Positions 7,642 through 16,239 of a DNA stretch of 61,619 nt are shown here, one piece after another. A program made the position numbers and the translations under genes. How positions within the stretch are numbered: the first letter of the stretch is position 1; every line of letters starts with the position of its first letter. The stretch covers positions 177,093-238,711 of the forward strand of contig NZ_VTQV01000001.1 of the NCBI RefSeq assembly GCF_008764245.1, written 5' to 3'. The notes below the pieces were generated by a model that saw only the letters and a list, made by a program, of their open reading frames with translations, was not told the DNA's origin and searched no databases. Source of the stretch: Bacillus subtilis (GTDB lineage Bacteria > Bacillota > Bacilli > Bacillales > Bacillaceae_C).

Positions 7642-7998
7642 CTATCCTTTCGGTTTAAAAATAAGAGCGCCAATAAATCCAAACACAATTGCGGCGGAAA
7701 TACCGGATGATGTGACCTCAAACATTCCTGTCAACACGCCAACCAACCCATGTTTATCCGCTTCAGCCATTGCCCCTTTTACAAGGGAATTGCCAAAGCT
7801 TGTAATAGGGATGGTTGCTCCCGCCCCCGCAAAGTCAATTAGCGGTTCATAAAGCCCAAGCCCAGCCAAAACGGCTCCTATCACAACAAATAAACTCAAC
7901 ATATGCCCTGGTGTTAATTTAAGCGTATCCATGATCAACTGGCCAATCATACAAATAAGACCGCCAATCATAAACGACCAAAAAAACATGGCTAACAT
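7642..7998 (-). CDS. spoVAEb: Stage V sporulation protein AEb
   Basis: A 118-residue integral membrane protein with about four helices. SpoVA proteins form the inner-membrane channel that moves Ca-dipicolinate into the forespore and out during germination. The conserved GAGATIPITSFGNSLVKGAM block is present. The ribosome-binding site GAGGAGGTAAAG is strong. It is the last gene of the lipoprotein-spoVAC-spoVAD-spoVAEb group. A repeat starts at its stop codon and no terminator is visible. Confidence 0.92.
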   Translation of the reverse strand: MLAMFFWSFMIGGLICMIGQLIMDTLKLTPGHMLSLFVVIGAVLAGLGLYEPLIDFAGAGATIPITSFGNSLVKGAMAEADKHGLVGVLTGMFEVTSSGISAAIVFGFIGALIFKPKG

Positions 7999-8013
7999 TT
8001 GCTTTACCTCCTC

Positions 8014-9030
8014 TTACTCGTACTCCAATGAAACCGCATGGGCAATACACGGAATCGATTCTTTTTGTAAAACCGTTAATGGTGAAAGCAGTGCTCCTGT
8101 AGCGACAACTAAAATCCTTTTATACCTGCCCCTTTTCATTTCATTTACTAAATGTCCATACATTACAGCAGCAGAACACCCTGGACCACTAGCTCCCGCA
8201 AACACTTCTTGTTCATCTGTGTATAGAATTAACCCACAATCATGAAATCTGTTTTCATCAAGAGATATACCTTTTTGCTGAAAAAGCTCTAAAGCCGTAT
8301 TTCTCCCAACTTCGGCCAAATCCCCTGTAATGACTAAGTCATAATAAGAGGGATCCCTTTTTAAATCAAAAAAATGCCTTTGAATCGTATCTACTGCTGC
8401 TGGTGCCATTGCCCCACCCATATTAAAGGGATCGGTTAATCCCATATCAATCACCTTCCCGATTGTCGCAGAGGTGATACGAGGTGCAGGCCCATTTAGT
8501 TTTTCGGCTGTTCCAATAAGCCCAACCCCCGAAGCTGTTGCTGTCCATTGAGCTGTCGGCGGTTTTTGTCCACCATATTCTGTCGGATAACGAAATTGTT
8601 TTTCGGCTGAGGCATTATGACTTGCTGTTCCCGTCAAAATATGATTTGCTCCCCCACTATTGATTATGAGGGCGGCAAGTGCCAAACCTTCAGTAGAAAG
8701 CGCACAGGCACTGAAAAGTCCTAAATAGGGCATTTGGTTTGTTCTTGCTGCAAATGTGGTTGGGGTAATTTGATTGATTAGATCACCTGAGAGGAAAAAT
8801 TGTACGGCATCTTCTGTTAAACCCTTTTTTCGAAGAGCGATTTCAACTGCATCTTCCAGTAAAACATTTTGAGCTTTCTCATAAGTATCTTTGCCCATAC
8901 GCAGGTCATCATGGAATTTATCGAAATCATTTGCCAAGCGACAATCCTTTTCAAAAGGACCCCCAACAACCCCGGTTGATAATATCGTTGGTTTTTGTGA
9001 AAAAACCCATGATTGAGCCCCTTGTAGCAT
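8014..9030 (-). CDS. spoVAD: Stage V sporulation protein AD
   Basis: A 338-residue thiolase-fold protein, the dipicolinate-binding subunit of the SpoVA channel. The family start MLQGAQSWVFSQKPTILSTG is clear, so I start at the ATG at 9030; the ORF extends five codons further upstream. It overlaps spoVAC by one base (TAATG). The GASGPGCSAAVMYGHLVNEM block near the C-terminus is typical. Confidence 0.93.
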   Translation of the reverse strand: MLQGAQSWVFSQKPTILSTGVVGGPFEKDCRLANDFDKFHDDLRMGKDTYEKAQNVLLEDAVEIALRKKGLTEDAVQFFLSGDLINQITPTTFAARTNQMPYLGLFSACALSTEGLALAALIINSGGANHILTGTASHNASAEKQFRYPTEYGGQKPPTAQWTATASGVGLIGTAEKLNGPAPRITSATIGKVIDMGLTDPFNMGGAMAPAAVDTIQRHFFDLKRDPSYYDLVITGDLAEVGRNTALELFQQKGISLDENRFHDCGLILYTDEQEVFAGASGPGCSAAVMYGHLVNEMKRGRYKRILVVATGALLSPLTVLQKESIPCIAHAVSLEYE

Positions 9031-9506
9031 TAAAATCCCCCCCATAGTATCCAGATAGTTTTTATTAAAGCGATAACAAAAGCAGAGAATACGCCGAATA
9101 AAATAACTGAACCAGCTAATTTAAACATATTACCGCCCACTCCAACTACAAAGCCTTCTGATCGATGCTCAATAGCCGCTGAAATGACGGCATTTCCAAA
9201 GCCTGTTACTGGTACACCACTTCCTGCTCCACTAAATTGACCCAGTCTGTCATAAGCCCCAAAACCGGTCAAAAGCATCGCAATAAATACCATTGTCGCT
9301 GTAGTCGGGTTACCTGCTGTTTGTTCCGTAAAATTAAAGAAATAAATATAAAAATAAGTAATTGCCTGTCCGACTAAACAAAAGAGTCCACCGACCCAAA
9401 AAGCGCGAAGACAGTTTCTTAAAAGAGGGCGCTTAAGTTCATGTTTTTTTTGTAACTGGTCATATTGTATTTGTTCTGGTGTTTTTGTTTTATTTTTGCT
9501 AGCCAT
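9030..9506 (-). CDS. spoVAC: Stage V sporulation protein AC
   Basis: A 158-residue membrane protein with about four helices. In B. subtilis SpoVAC acts as a mechanosensitive channel in dipicolinate release. The GAGSGVPVTGFGNAVISAAIE motif (paralogous to the one in SpoVAEb) is intact. Its ATG follows the lipoprotein stop directly, and its ribosome-binding site AAAAGGAAATGA lies inside the upstream gene, so the two are translationally coupled. Confidence 0.93.
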   Translation of the reverse strand: MASKNKTKTPEQIQYDQLQKKHELKRPLLRNCLRAFWVGGLFCLVGQAITYFYIYFFNFTEQTAGNPTTATMVFIAMLLTGFGAYDRLGQFSGAGSGVPVTGFGNAVISAAIEHRSEGFVVGVGGNMFKLAGSVILFGVFSAFVIALIKTIWILWGGF

Positions 9507-9983
9507 TTATGTCATTTCCTTTTCTAAATTAATAATTTTTTTGAAACGCTTCTTTGCTTCATCCGTTGATATATTTTCTTTTTCCATAGCCTCCTTAAGA
9601 CGAATGGCTTCCAAGAATATTTTATAATCACTGGAAACAATAAATTTTTTCTGTGGATATTTTCGTTTTAATTGTGCTTGTAACTTTTTTTCAATTTTTT
9701 TCATATTGAAGCGTTGGAGATGTTTTACTTTATAAGCAACAATAATTTCCTTCTTTCCTTCAATAACAGCGGCATCATAAATTTCGTCCACTTTATTTAC
9801 ATCTTCTCTTACTTGATAGGCTACAGACTTATCCTTTTCTTGAAAATTCAATTCGATAGGGGCAGGTTGGGTTGTATTCATTAAAGATAGGCGTGCTTCT
9901 TCACCGTCTTTATTACCTGAACACCCACTTACTATCAAGAAAAAAAGAGCCGTCATGAAAAGCCATACTATATTTTTTATCAT
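9507..9983 (-). CDS. YhcN/YlaJ-family sporulation lipoprotein
   Basis: A 158-residue lipoprotein. The signal peptide ends in lipobox VSGC (Cys21). The C-terminal part carries the YhcN/YlaJ domain (DEIYDAAVIEGKKEIIVAYK), followed by a long amphipathic helix. I start at the ATG at 9983 (AGGAGGCG just upstream) rather than at the ORF edge, since the signal peptide then begins at once. Proteins of this family sit in the spore inner membrane. It is the first gene of the spoVA group. Confidence 0.82.
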   Translation of the reverse strand: MIKNIVWLFMTALFFLIVSGCSGNKDGEEARLSLMNTTQPAPIELNFQEKDKSVAYQVREDVNKVDEIYDAAVIEGKKEIIVAYKVKHLQRFNMKKIEKKLQAQLKRKYPQKKFIVSSDYKIFLEAIRLKEAMEKENISTDEAKKRFKKIINLEKEMT

Positions 9984-10096
9984 CGGCGCCTCCTGTATTT
10001 TCTCTGTCCCTTTTAAAGGAGACATGATTTGTTCTATAAGATATTTTTCTCCAGATTTCTGAAATTATGATGATGAATTAAATCTCCTAAAAAAAA

Positions 10097-10140
10097 TAAA
10101 ACCTAGTCCCCTCCTTAAAAGAAAAGTGACTAGGTTTTAT
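10097..10140 (-). terminator. Terminator of the small basic Cys protein gene
   Basis: AAAACCTAGTC (to 10107) pairs with GACTAGGTTTT (10128-10138). T-rich flanks on both sides make it bidirectional. Confidence 0.82.
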
Positions 10141-10147
10141 ATGTCTT

Positions 10148-10249
10148 TTAGTGAATTTTTTTTATAGGTTTTTTTGGCCCACATCCGCAACCTGTTCTTT
10201 TTTTACGCCCCTGCCAAGCAGCATTCTTTTTTCTAGGTCTATTATTCAT
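10148..10249 (-). CDS. 33-residue basic protein with CGCGPKK motif
   Basis: ATG preceded by GGATGTGAT (close to GGAGGTGAT) at 4-5 bases; 33 codons; own terminator. It is very rich in Lys/Arg with a central TGCGCGPKKP. Such tiny Cys-Gly motifs occur in spore coat and cortex-associated miniproteins, and the neighbours are sporulation genes, but no family is recognised. Confidence 0.6.
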   Translation of the reverse strand: MNNRPRKKNAAWQGRKKRTGCGCGPKKPIKKIH

Positions 10250-10323
10250 TACAATCACATCCCGGGTAATATTATCTCACTTTATTTTATGTACCCAGTA
10301 AAAATGTGTTTGCCAAATTGCCC

Positions 10324-10683
10324 TTATTCTTCAGAAATCTTGGGTTGGATGATCGTCTCTATAATGGAAGCAAAACCAGCAATCGATAAAATATATACCA
10401 AAGGTTCCGCTACTATTGGATAAAACCAGTAGATCAAAAAGATAAAGATTGATACCCAGATCCCTGTACACCAGTAACAATTAATGAGTTGGCCGATCCA
10501 TCCTCTAAAACCTTTTTCTCTTGGAATAAGATAAATCTCTAATTCGCCATTTTCATCAGGTGCTTCATACTCTTGCATAAAAGGACGTCTAATAAACTCT
10601 GTTATTTGATCATAAACCAATAATCTTGTTAATCGAAAAACCGCTAAGCCTAATAAAATGAATGTAAACCAATTGATTGACAT
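10324..10683 (-). CDS. yjcA: DUF1360 sporulation membrane protein YjcA
   Basis: A 119-residue protein with an N-terminal hydrophobic helix, the RLTRLLVYDQITEFIRRPF block, a CYWCTGIW motif (CxxC) and a C-terminal membrane hairpin, all typical of DUF1360. B. subtilis YjcA is a sporulation protein of unknown biochemical role. ATG at 10683 is chosen over an adjacent TTG; GGGTGA lies upstream. Confidence 0.82.
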   Translation of the reverse strand: MSINWFTFILLGLAVFRLTRLLVYDQITEFIRRPFMQEYEAPDENGELEIYLIPREKGFRGWIGQLINCYWCTGIWVSIFIFLIYWFYPIVAEPLVYILSIAGFASIIETIIQPKISEE

Positions 10684-10799
10684 CAAATTTCACCCGCCTA
10701 TTTTTGTCCGATCAAGGCATTTGTCCGTTACCCATTTGGCTAATGTCTAATATGTTATTAATGAATATGGATCAATAGATGACAAGGAGGAATTTATCC

Positions 10800-11327
10800 A
10801 TGAGTTACGAAGAAATGGAATCAGTGGAATCAGTTGGATCAGTTGGTACAAATCACTGTGGTGGTGGATGTACTTCAGGATGTGTTTGTCAAGTTGTTCG
10901 AGCGATAAAAGATATTCAGGAAATGGCTATTGAAGAAGAAGAATGCCCAAGTTGCCCAACGAATTGCTTTATTGAGCCATTAGGCGGCTCGCCTTCCCGC
11001 AACAATGTAGATACAAGAGTATTCACCCTTACAAATAAAAATGGGGAATTATTCAAAGCACTATTTAAAGGCCGTGGAGGCAACTGTATATCGGTTTATT
11101 TCAGAGTTGAAGATATCTTTGACAACTGCTGTGCCACATTGCGTGTATTAGTTCCTTTAAATAAAGATGGGGAACCAGTAAAAATAACTCACCACGGGGA
11201 CATTAATTATGAAGCCCTTTGTGCAGTACGCAGATGGGGGAAAAGCAGCAGTTGCATAACCGTTGATCTACACTGCTTCTGTGCAGTTCAATGTATTGCA
11301 GATGTTGATTTACAACTTTGTGATTAA
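10800..11327 (+). CDS. cotZ: CotY/CotZ-family spore coat protein
   Basis: A 175-residue Cys-rich protein (about 17 Cys) of the CotY/CotZ/ExsY family, which self-assembles into the outer crust or exosporium lattice and is cross-linked by disulfides. The N-terminal NHCGGGCTSGCVCQVVRAIKDIQ and the C-terminal CFCAVQCIADVDLQLCD blocks are diagnostic. The ATG at 10800 has AAGGAGGA upstream, and the ORF's earlier start is not supported. Only one copy is seen here, whereas B. subtilis has cotY and cotZ together with cotVWX. The choice of symbol between cotY and cotZ is a convention. Confidence 0.9.
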   Translation: MSYEEMESVESVGSVGTNHCGGGCTSGCVCQVVRAIKDIQEMAIEEEECPSCPTNCFIEPLGGSPSRNNVDTRVFTLTNKNGELFKALFKGRGGNCISVYFRVEDIFDNCCATLRVLVPLNKDGEPVKITHHGDINYEALCAVRRWGKSSSCITVDLHCFCAVQCIADVDLQLCD

Positions 11328-11335
11328 TTTTGAAA

Positions 11336-11357
11336 GCGGAGGGTTCACACCCTCCCC
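11336..11357 (+). terminator. Hairpin between convergent cotZ and cotO
   Basis: GGAGGGT-TCAC-ACCCTCC (11338-11355). It lacks a good T run on either strand, so termination may be weak. Confidence 0.55.
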
Positions 11358-11361
11358 TTAA

Positions 11362-11886
11362 CTAAAAAATAATCCGTATCGCTTGCAGTTCTTCAATAGC
11401 GATTGTCCTAACTTCCCCATTAAATGTTTTCACACGAATGGTATCCCCTTCTTTACTTTCCAATATGCCGCGAATTCTTTCATCTTCCTTTATAAATTCA
11501 CATGGAAATGGAGGCTGAGCCCGAGGAACTTGTGATAAGTATTGCAGCTTTTCAGATATTGACATTTCTTTAAAAGCTTTAACAGGTGTAAGGTTCCAGG
11601 ATTTTTTTCCGGAGTTAGCCTGTTTTCGAAAATAATCTGCTGCTGACATCGGCTTTTCAGGTTGATGCTCAATTTTTTCTGTAAAGGATTCGTGTTCCTC
11701 GGAATTTGTTTGCACTTGAAAAGGAACGCTATTCTTTGGCTTTTTTGGTGTTGGGGGTTTATTTTCAGTTTTATTGATTGTATTTGAATGAGAAGAATAA
11801 GAATGTTGCATTGAAAAATCTGGTTTTACAAAATTTGGCTGGTCAATATATAGCAAAGGGCTCTTCCCTTTCTGTTTCTCTTCCAT
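11362..11886 (-). CDS. cotO: Spore coat assembly protein CotO
   Basis: A 174-residue protein. The N-terminal two thirds are low-complexity, Lys/Pro/Ser/Asn-rich and disordered. The C-terminal domain (from VPRAQPPFPCEFIKEDERIRG) is the conserved CotO part. In B. subtilis CotO (YjbX) controls late outer-coat assembly. It starts at ATG 11886 behind GGAGGTG. On the minus strand a CATACATAT box, with CACC 16 bases upstream of it, could be a sigma-K-type promoter, as expected for a mother-cell coat gene; this is weak evidence. Confidence 0.82.
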   Translation of the reverse strand: MEEKQKGKSPLLYIDQPNFVKPDFSMQHSYSSHSNTINKTENKPPTPKKPKNSVPFQVQTNSEEHESFTEKIEHQPEKPMSAADYFRKQANSGKKSWNLTPVKAFKEMSISEKLQYLSQVPRAQPPFPCEFIKEDERIRGILESKEGDTIRVKTFNGEVRTIAIEELQAIRIIF

Positions 11887-11957
11887 TAAGGTACACCTCC
11901 GTATTTCATACTTCGTTTTATATGTATGCAAATAAATGTTCAAGGTGAACTAAACTA

Positions 11958-11995
11958 TAAAAAAAACTGCCACGCTAAAGGTGACAGTTTAAAAA
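11958..11995 (-). terminator. Terminator of fabI
   Basis: AAACTGYCAC arms (11964-11973 and 11981-11990, one mismatch) with a minus-strand run of T. Confidence 0.8.
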
Positions 11996-12023
11996 GAACT
12001 TGATCCCGCATTAAAGTTTCACT

Positions 12024-12806
12024 TTACAATGCGACAATATGAAAGCCCGAATCAACATGAATATTTTCCCCAGTAATACCGCGGGAAAGATCACTAAATA
12101 GGAATAAAGCTGTATCTCCCACCTCTTCAGGAGTAGTCGTTCTTTTCAGTGGTGCTTTTTCCTCAATATCTTTTAACACACTGTTAAAATCACTAATTCC
12201 CTTTGCAGAAAGTGTTCGGATTGGCCCAGCTGAAATGGAATTGACACGAATTCCATATTGACCAAGATCTTTCGCTAAATAGCGGACGCTTGCATCTAGT
12301 GAAGCTTTTGCTACTCCCATCACGTTATAATTAGGTACAACCCGTTCCCCACCTAAATATGTCATCGTGACCATGCTTCCGCCTTCTGGCATCATATCTA
12401 GTTCTTGAATCACTTTCGCCACTGCGGTTAAGGAATAAGAACTAATATTATGAGCTAAAAGAAATCCATCTCTCGTTACATTTAAATAGTCACCATCAAG
12501 TTCTTCTTTATTAGCAAAAGCAATGGCATGGGCAATTCCATGAATAGGTCCCACCACTTCTTTGATTTTACTGAAGCATTGGTGAATTTCCTCATCATTT
12601 GTAATATCACAAGGAAGAACAAGCGATTCATTTCCCTCCAAAGAGTCCGCTAAATCACGAACATTTTTCTCCAATCTCTCCCCTGCGTATGTGAACACTA
12701 ATTTCGCTCCAGCATCGTGAAGTGAACGGGCGATGCCCCATGCGATACTACGTTTATTTGCCACACCCATTATGACAAAAGTTTTTCCTTGAACAGATAG
12801 ATTCAA
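12024..12806 (-). CDS. fabI: Enoyl-[acyl-carrier-protein] reductase FabI
   Basis: A 260-residue NADH/NADPH-dependent reductase, the last step of each fatty-acid elongation cycle and the triclosan target. The cofactor motif GVANKRSIAWGIA and the catalytic Y-x6-K (NYNVMGVAK) are present. The start is TTG at 12806 (MNLSVQGK), with GGAGGG 6-7 bases upstream; this matches the B. subtilis N-terminus, and the ORF's further upstream codons include the ribosome-binding site itself. A FapR operator lies in the promoter. Confidence 0.95.
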   Translation of the reverse strand: MNLSVQGKTFVIMGVANKRSIAWGIARSLHDAGAKLVFTYAGERLEKNVRDLADSLEGNESLVLPCDITNDEEIHQCFSKIKEVVGPIHGIAHAIAFANKEELDGDYLNVTRDGFLLAHNISSYSLTAVAKVIQELDMMPEGGSMVTMTYLGGERVVPNYNVMGVAKASLDASVRYLAKDLGQYGIRVNSISAGPIRTLSAKGISDFNSVLKDIEEKAPLKRTTTPEEVGDTALFLFSDLSRGITGENIHVDSGFHIVAL

Positions 12807-12878
12807 ATTTAATCCCTCCAATAATCACTTTTCGGACCTATATTTACTAATAGAACGAATCAAAAATAATACGTGATA

Positions 12879-12895
12879 TTAGTACCTAGTAATAA
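12879..12895 (-). promoter_or_regulatory. FapR operator upstream of fabI
   Basis: TTAGTACCTAGTAATAA closely matches the known FapR site (TTAGTACCTAGTCTTAA). It covers the expected transcription start just downstream of the -10 box, so bound FapR would block initiation until malonyl-CoA releases it. Confidence 0.8.
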
Positions 12896-12899
12896 CTAT

Positions 12900-12929
12900 A
12901 TCATACACGACTACTTTTAAGAAGCACAA
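12900..12929 (-). promoter_or_regulatory. Sigma-A promoter of fabI
   Basis: Minus-strand TTGTGC (12924-12929), an 18-base spacer and TATGAT (12900-12905), directly followed by the FapR site. Confidence 0.55.
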
Positions 12930-12954
12930 AGAAAAAATATTATCCACATCGCTG

Positions 12955-12977
12955 AACAGGCGCTTCCGCTTTTCTTT
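12955..12977 (-). repeat. Left-end fragment of the intergenic repeat family
   Basis: Minus-strand GAAAAGCGGAAGCGCCTGTTC matches the left end of the full repeats (GAAAAGCGCAAGxGCCtGTTTA at 22677). It directly abuts the yjbQ stop codon. Confidence 0.6.
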
Positions 12978-14819
12978 TTAAAACTGTAATTCACGCATTA
13001 GGTCATCTACGAATTCTTTCGTTCCGGTGACAACAAGTCGGTCCTCTGTTTTTAATCTTGTGTCACCATGTGGGACTAGTGATTCATTATCCCGGAAAAT
13101 CCTAACGACAATGATATCACCAACAAACGGAAATTCACGCAGTTTCATATTATGATAGTTTGGATTGCGCATTTCGATCTCATAAAGAGCCGTTTCTTGA
13201 TTTGTAAAGATATCCGCAATAGTAGGTGATTCAATGACTGCCGTAACGAAAGCCTTTGATGATAGCAAGGTGGAAAATACCTCAACATCATGTTCTTTTA
13301 AAAGTCGAGCTAGATCTGGACTTTCAGTTCGAGCAATGACTCTTTCAATACCAAGTTCTTTTGCATGAACAGCTAGTGTCGAATTTAATTCTTCATCACC
13401 TGTAGATATAAACAAAATATCGGCATCAAAAACACCTGCATTCTCCAATTCTGATTCACTATAGTCTGGAAGCTCTGTAATATTAAAGACAGTATCGGAA
13501 ATATGGGAATCAGGTTTCTCCATCTTTTTGTGGAATACCGTAGTCTCAAATAATTCTTTATCCAACTCTTTAGAGACAGGTAGAGTAATTTGATTGGCTC
13601 CAATAAACGTAACTTTTTGTTTTGGTTCAAGACCATTTTCCTTTGGAAACCACTTTTTAAAGAAAATAGGTGTCACAATACAGCTAATGACAGCAACTAG
13701 AATAAACGTGCCACTCATTTCAGCGGTAATGACCTCCATGCGCTCAGCAATTTTAGCTGCGGCAATCACCAAAGATAACGTTGAAGTAAGCAAAAAGGAA
13801 GCAGCCAATACAGTTTTTGTATCATACCATTTTCTTAAAATAAACACCGGGAAAATCTTTGAAACAAGTAGTCCAATTAATAGTAATGGAATCAACAATA
13901 ATAATTCCTTATTACTAAGTAATGACCATAAATCAAGATCAACCCCTACCATGACAAAGAAAATAGGAATTAAAAATCCATAACCAAAGGAATCAAGTTG
14001 TCGAACCATTTCTGGTTTAGGGTTTAACAATGAGACGAGCGTACCGGCTAAAAAGGCACCTAATATATTTTCCGCACCTAATGATTCGGATAAAGCAACT
14101 AATACAATAATTAATGTAAAAATCGCACGAGTTCCAATTTGTACAGTCCCAGTTGACAACCTTTCGATAAAGGAACGGTTTTTAAAACGTCTGCCAACAA
14201 AATAAAGAATAACTCCTGCCACAAATAAGATCAGTAACAACCACATGTTTCCTTGATTATCACCAGATAAGGAAACAAATACGGCTAATAAAATCATCGT
14301 CACAAGATCAGCAATAACCGCAATTAAAAGAATAATTTGGCCAATGCCTGTTTTCATGATATTTGCTTCCTTTAGAGTCGGAACCACCACCCCTAAAGAA
14401 ATGGTAGAAATAATTAAGGTCATTAAGAACACATTATCAATGAGTCCCATCCAGACGAATAAATAAGATAAACCAATCGATAGAACGAAAATCCCCAAAA
14501 ATATAACAATGGAAACGGTGAGGCGATTCGGTTCTGTTTTTCCATTAGACATTTTAATTTTCTTATTAGACATTTTAAATGCAGAAAAATCTATTTCCAA
14601 TCCGCTTAAAAACATGAGAAAAATAAATCCAAGTGTGGAAAGAATATCTAACCATGAGCCGCCACGAATTAAGTCAAAGCCGCTTTTTCCAATGATTAAG
14701 CCCATAATAATTTCTGCAATGACAACAGGCATAAATGAAATTCGAAAGCGATCAAGGACAAGCGGCGTCAAAAAAGCAAAAATTAATACAATAACGAGTG
14801 AAAGTAATGATTCGTCCAT
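12978..14819 (-). CDS. yjbQ: CPA2-family cation/proton antiporter with TrkA-type regulatory domains (YjbQ)
   Basis: A 613-residue protein. Residues 1-390 form the 12-13-helix Na+/H+ exchanger fold (with GAFLAGTLVSLL). A RCK/TrkA-N-like Rossmann segment follows near 400-510, and the C-terminus carries a TrkA-C domain (LREFPFVGDIIVVRIFR). The length is nearly that of B. subtilis YjbQ (614). The RCK part suggests gating by nucleotide or potassium. It stands alone, with GGGAGA before the ATG. Confidence 0.88.
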   Translation of the reverse strand: MDESLLSLVIVLIFAFLTPLVLDRFRISFMPVVIAEIIMGLIIGKSGFDLIRGGSWLDILSTLGFIFLMFLSGLEIDFSAFKMSNKKIKMSNGKTEPNRLTVSIVIFLGIFVLSIGLSYLFVWMGLIDNVFLMTLIISTISLGVVVPTLKEANIMKTGIGQIILLIAVIADLVTMILLAVFVSLSGDNQGNMWLLLILFVAGVILYFVGRRFKNRSFIERLSTGTVQIGTRAIFTLIIVLVALSESLGAENILGAFLAGTLVSLLNPKPEMVRQLDSFGYGFLIPIFFVMVGVDLDLWSLLSNKELLLLIPLLLIGLLVSKIFPVFILRKWYDTKTVLAASFLLTSTLSLVIAAAKIAERMEVITAEMSGTFILVAVISCIVTPIFFKKWFPKENGLEPKQKVTFIGANQITLPVSKELDKELFETTVFHKKMEKPDSHISDTVFNITELPDYSESELENAGVFDADILFISTGDEELNSTLAVHAKELGIERVIARTESPDLARLLKEHDVEVFSTLLSSKAFVTAVIESPTIADIFTNQETALYEIEMRNPNYHNMKLREFPFVGDIIVVRIFRDNESLVPHGDTRLKTEDRLVVTGTKEFVDDLMRELQF

Positions 14820-14868
14820 AATAAAATTCTCCCATCTTAAATCACAAATTAAGAGGTAATCATCTTTT

Positions 14869-16239
14869 CTAATGTATAAGATAGCTCATAAACATTGTAG
14901 CTAATCCAAAATAAATCAATATGGATGTAATATCATTCATAGTTGTAATAAATGGACCTGAGGCAACCGCAGGGTCAATTTTTAATTTATGCATGATCAG
15001 CGGAACAAGCGAGCCACCGATCGTCGCAACCAAAAGGGAAGCGAGAATGGCAAAACCAACTAATAAACCTAATATAAGATCATGCTTCCATACAAAAATT
15101 ACGAGAGAAACCACTACTCCGCAAATAGCCCCAGTTAAAATCCCTGTTCCAGCCTCTTTCAAGATAATTTTAAATTTTCCCGAATCCTCCATCTCTCCTG
15201 TGGCGATCCCACGAACGGCTACTGCCAAGGATTGTGTCCCGGCATTTCCCGCCATCCCAGCAATAAGTGGGATAAATACAGCGACAATAGGGACTTTACT
15301 TAAGGTATCTTCAAAGCGACCAATTAAGCTTGCAGTAAACATCCCTAAAAAGAGAAGGATAATGAGCCAGGGCAATCGTTTTTTTGCGGCTGTAAATGGA
15401 CTTTTATCCATTTTGTCGATATCAGAAATACCAGCAAGCTTAGAATAATCATCAGATGCCTCTTCATCAATAACATCAATGATATCGTCGACCGTGATGA
15501 TCCCTAAAAGATGGTTTTGAAAATCAACAACTGGCAAAGCTAATAAATCATAATCCCGCATTTGTCTGGCAGCCTCTTCTTGGTCATCCCCTACTGAGAT
15601 AGAAACTACCCGATCAGACATCATTTCTGAAATCATCGTGTCATCATCCGTAATAATTAAATCACGTAAGGACAAAACACCCACTAAACGTAAATCCTCA
15701 TCAATGACATAAACATAATAAATGGTTTCTGCTGTAGGAGCCTGCTTCTTTAAAATATACATCGCTGATCGTACCGTTTGATTCTGTGAAATAGCCACAT
15801 ACTCGGTAGTCATAATACTTCCGGCCGTATATTCCTTATAATGAAGCAAACCTTTAATTTCTTGGGCAGCATCCTTATCCATAATGGTAAGGTAACTAGC
15901 CGTCTGATCTTTCCCTAATTTATTTAATACATCAACAGCATTATCAGCATACATATTAGCAAGCATTTCTGCCGCATATTTCGGCTCCATCTCTGCCAAA
16001 ATTTCTTTATAATCATTGTCATCTATTTCAAGCATCTCAAAAAAATCCGCTACTTCTTTCGGAGATAAGTAGTAATACATCTTTAATCTAGTCTCTTTAT
16101 CAATTTTGAAAAAGAATTGGGCCTGATCATATGAGTGAAGATTTAGAAATTCTTGCCGAAAGGATTCAAGATTGCCTTCATTTGCCGTTTGGATCAGTAA
16201 TTCTTCATTTATGTTTTCTTGTGTATCGTTTATTTCCAT
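14869..16239 (-). CDS. mgtE: Magnesium transporter MgtE
   Basis: A 456-residue channel. The N domain is an alpha superhelix (residues 15-135), followed by two CBS domains (135-260) that act as the Mg sensor, and then a five-helix pore (from about 285) containing the PLIAGMAGNAGTQSLAVAVRG signature. The ribosome-binding site GGAAGGAGAGGG is strong. The 300 bases upstream contain no recognisable M-box riboswitch, unlike B. subtilis mgtE. It sits between yjbQ and prpE, where B. subtilis has no mgtE. Confidence 0.93.
   Translation of the reverse strand: MEINDTQENINEELLIQTANEGNLESFRQEFLNLHSYDQAQFFFKIDKETRLKMYYYLSPKEVADFFEMLEIDDNDYKEILAEMEPKYAAEMLANMYADNAVDVLNKLGKDQTASYLTIMDKDAAQEIKGLLHYKEYTAGSIMTTEYVAISQNQTVRSAMYILKKQAPTAETIYYVYVIDEDLRLVGVLSLRDLIITDDDTMISEMMSDRVVSISVGDDQEEAARQMRDYDLLALPVVDFQNHLLGIITVDDIIDVIDEEASDDYSKLAGISDIDKMDKSPFTAAKKRLPWLIILLFLGMFTASLIGRFEDTLSKVPIVAVFIPLIAGMAGNAGTQSLAVAVRGIATGEMEDSGKFKIILKEAGTGILTGAICGVVVSLVIFVWKHDLILGLLVGFAILASLLVATIGGSLVPLIMHKLKIDPAVASGPFITTMNDITSILIYFGLATMFMSYLIH

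Noticed and set aside
7506-7721. 71-codon ORF on the minus strand overlapping the end of spoVAEb
   Set aside because: It is read from repeat sequence and an off-frame part of spoVAEb, with no ribosome-binding site.
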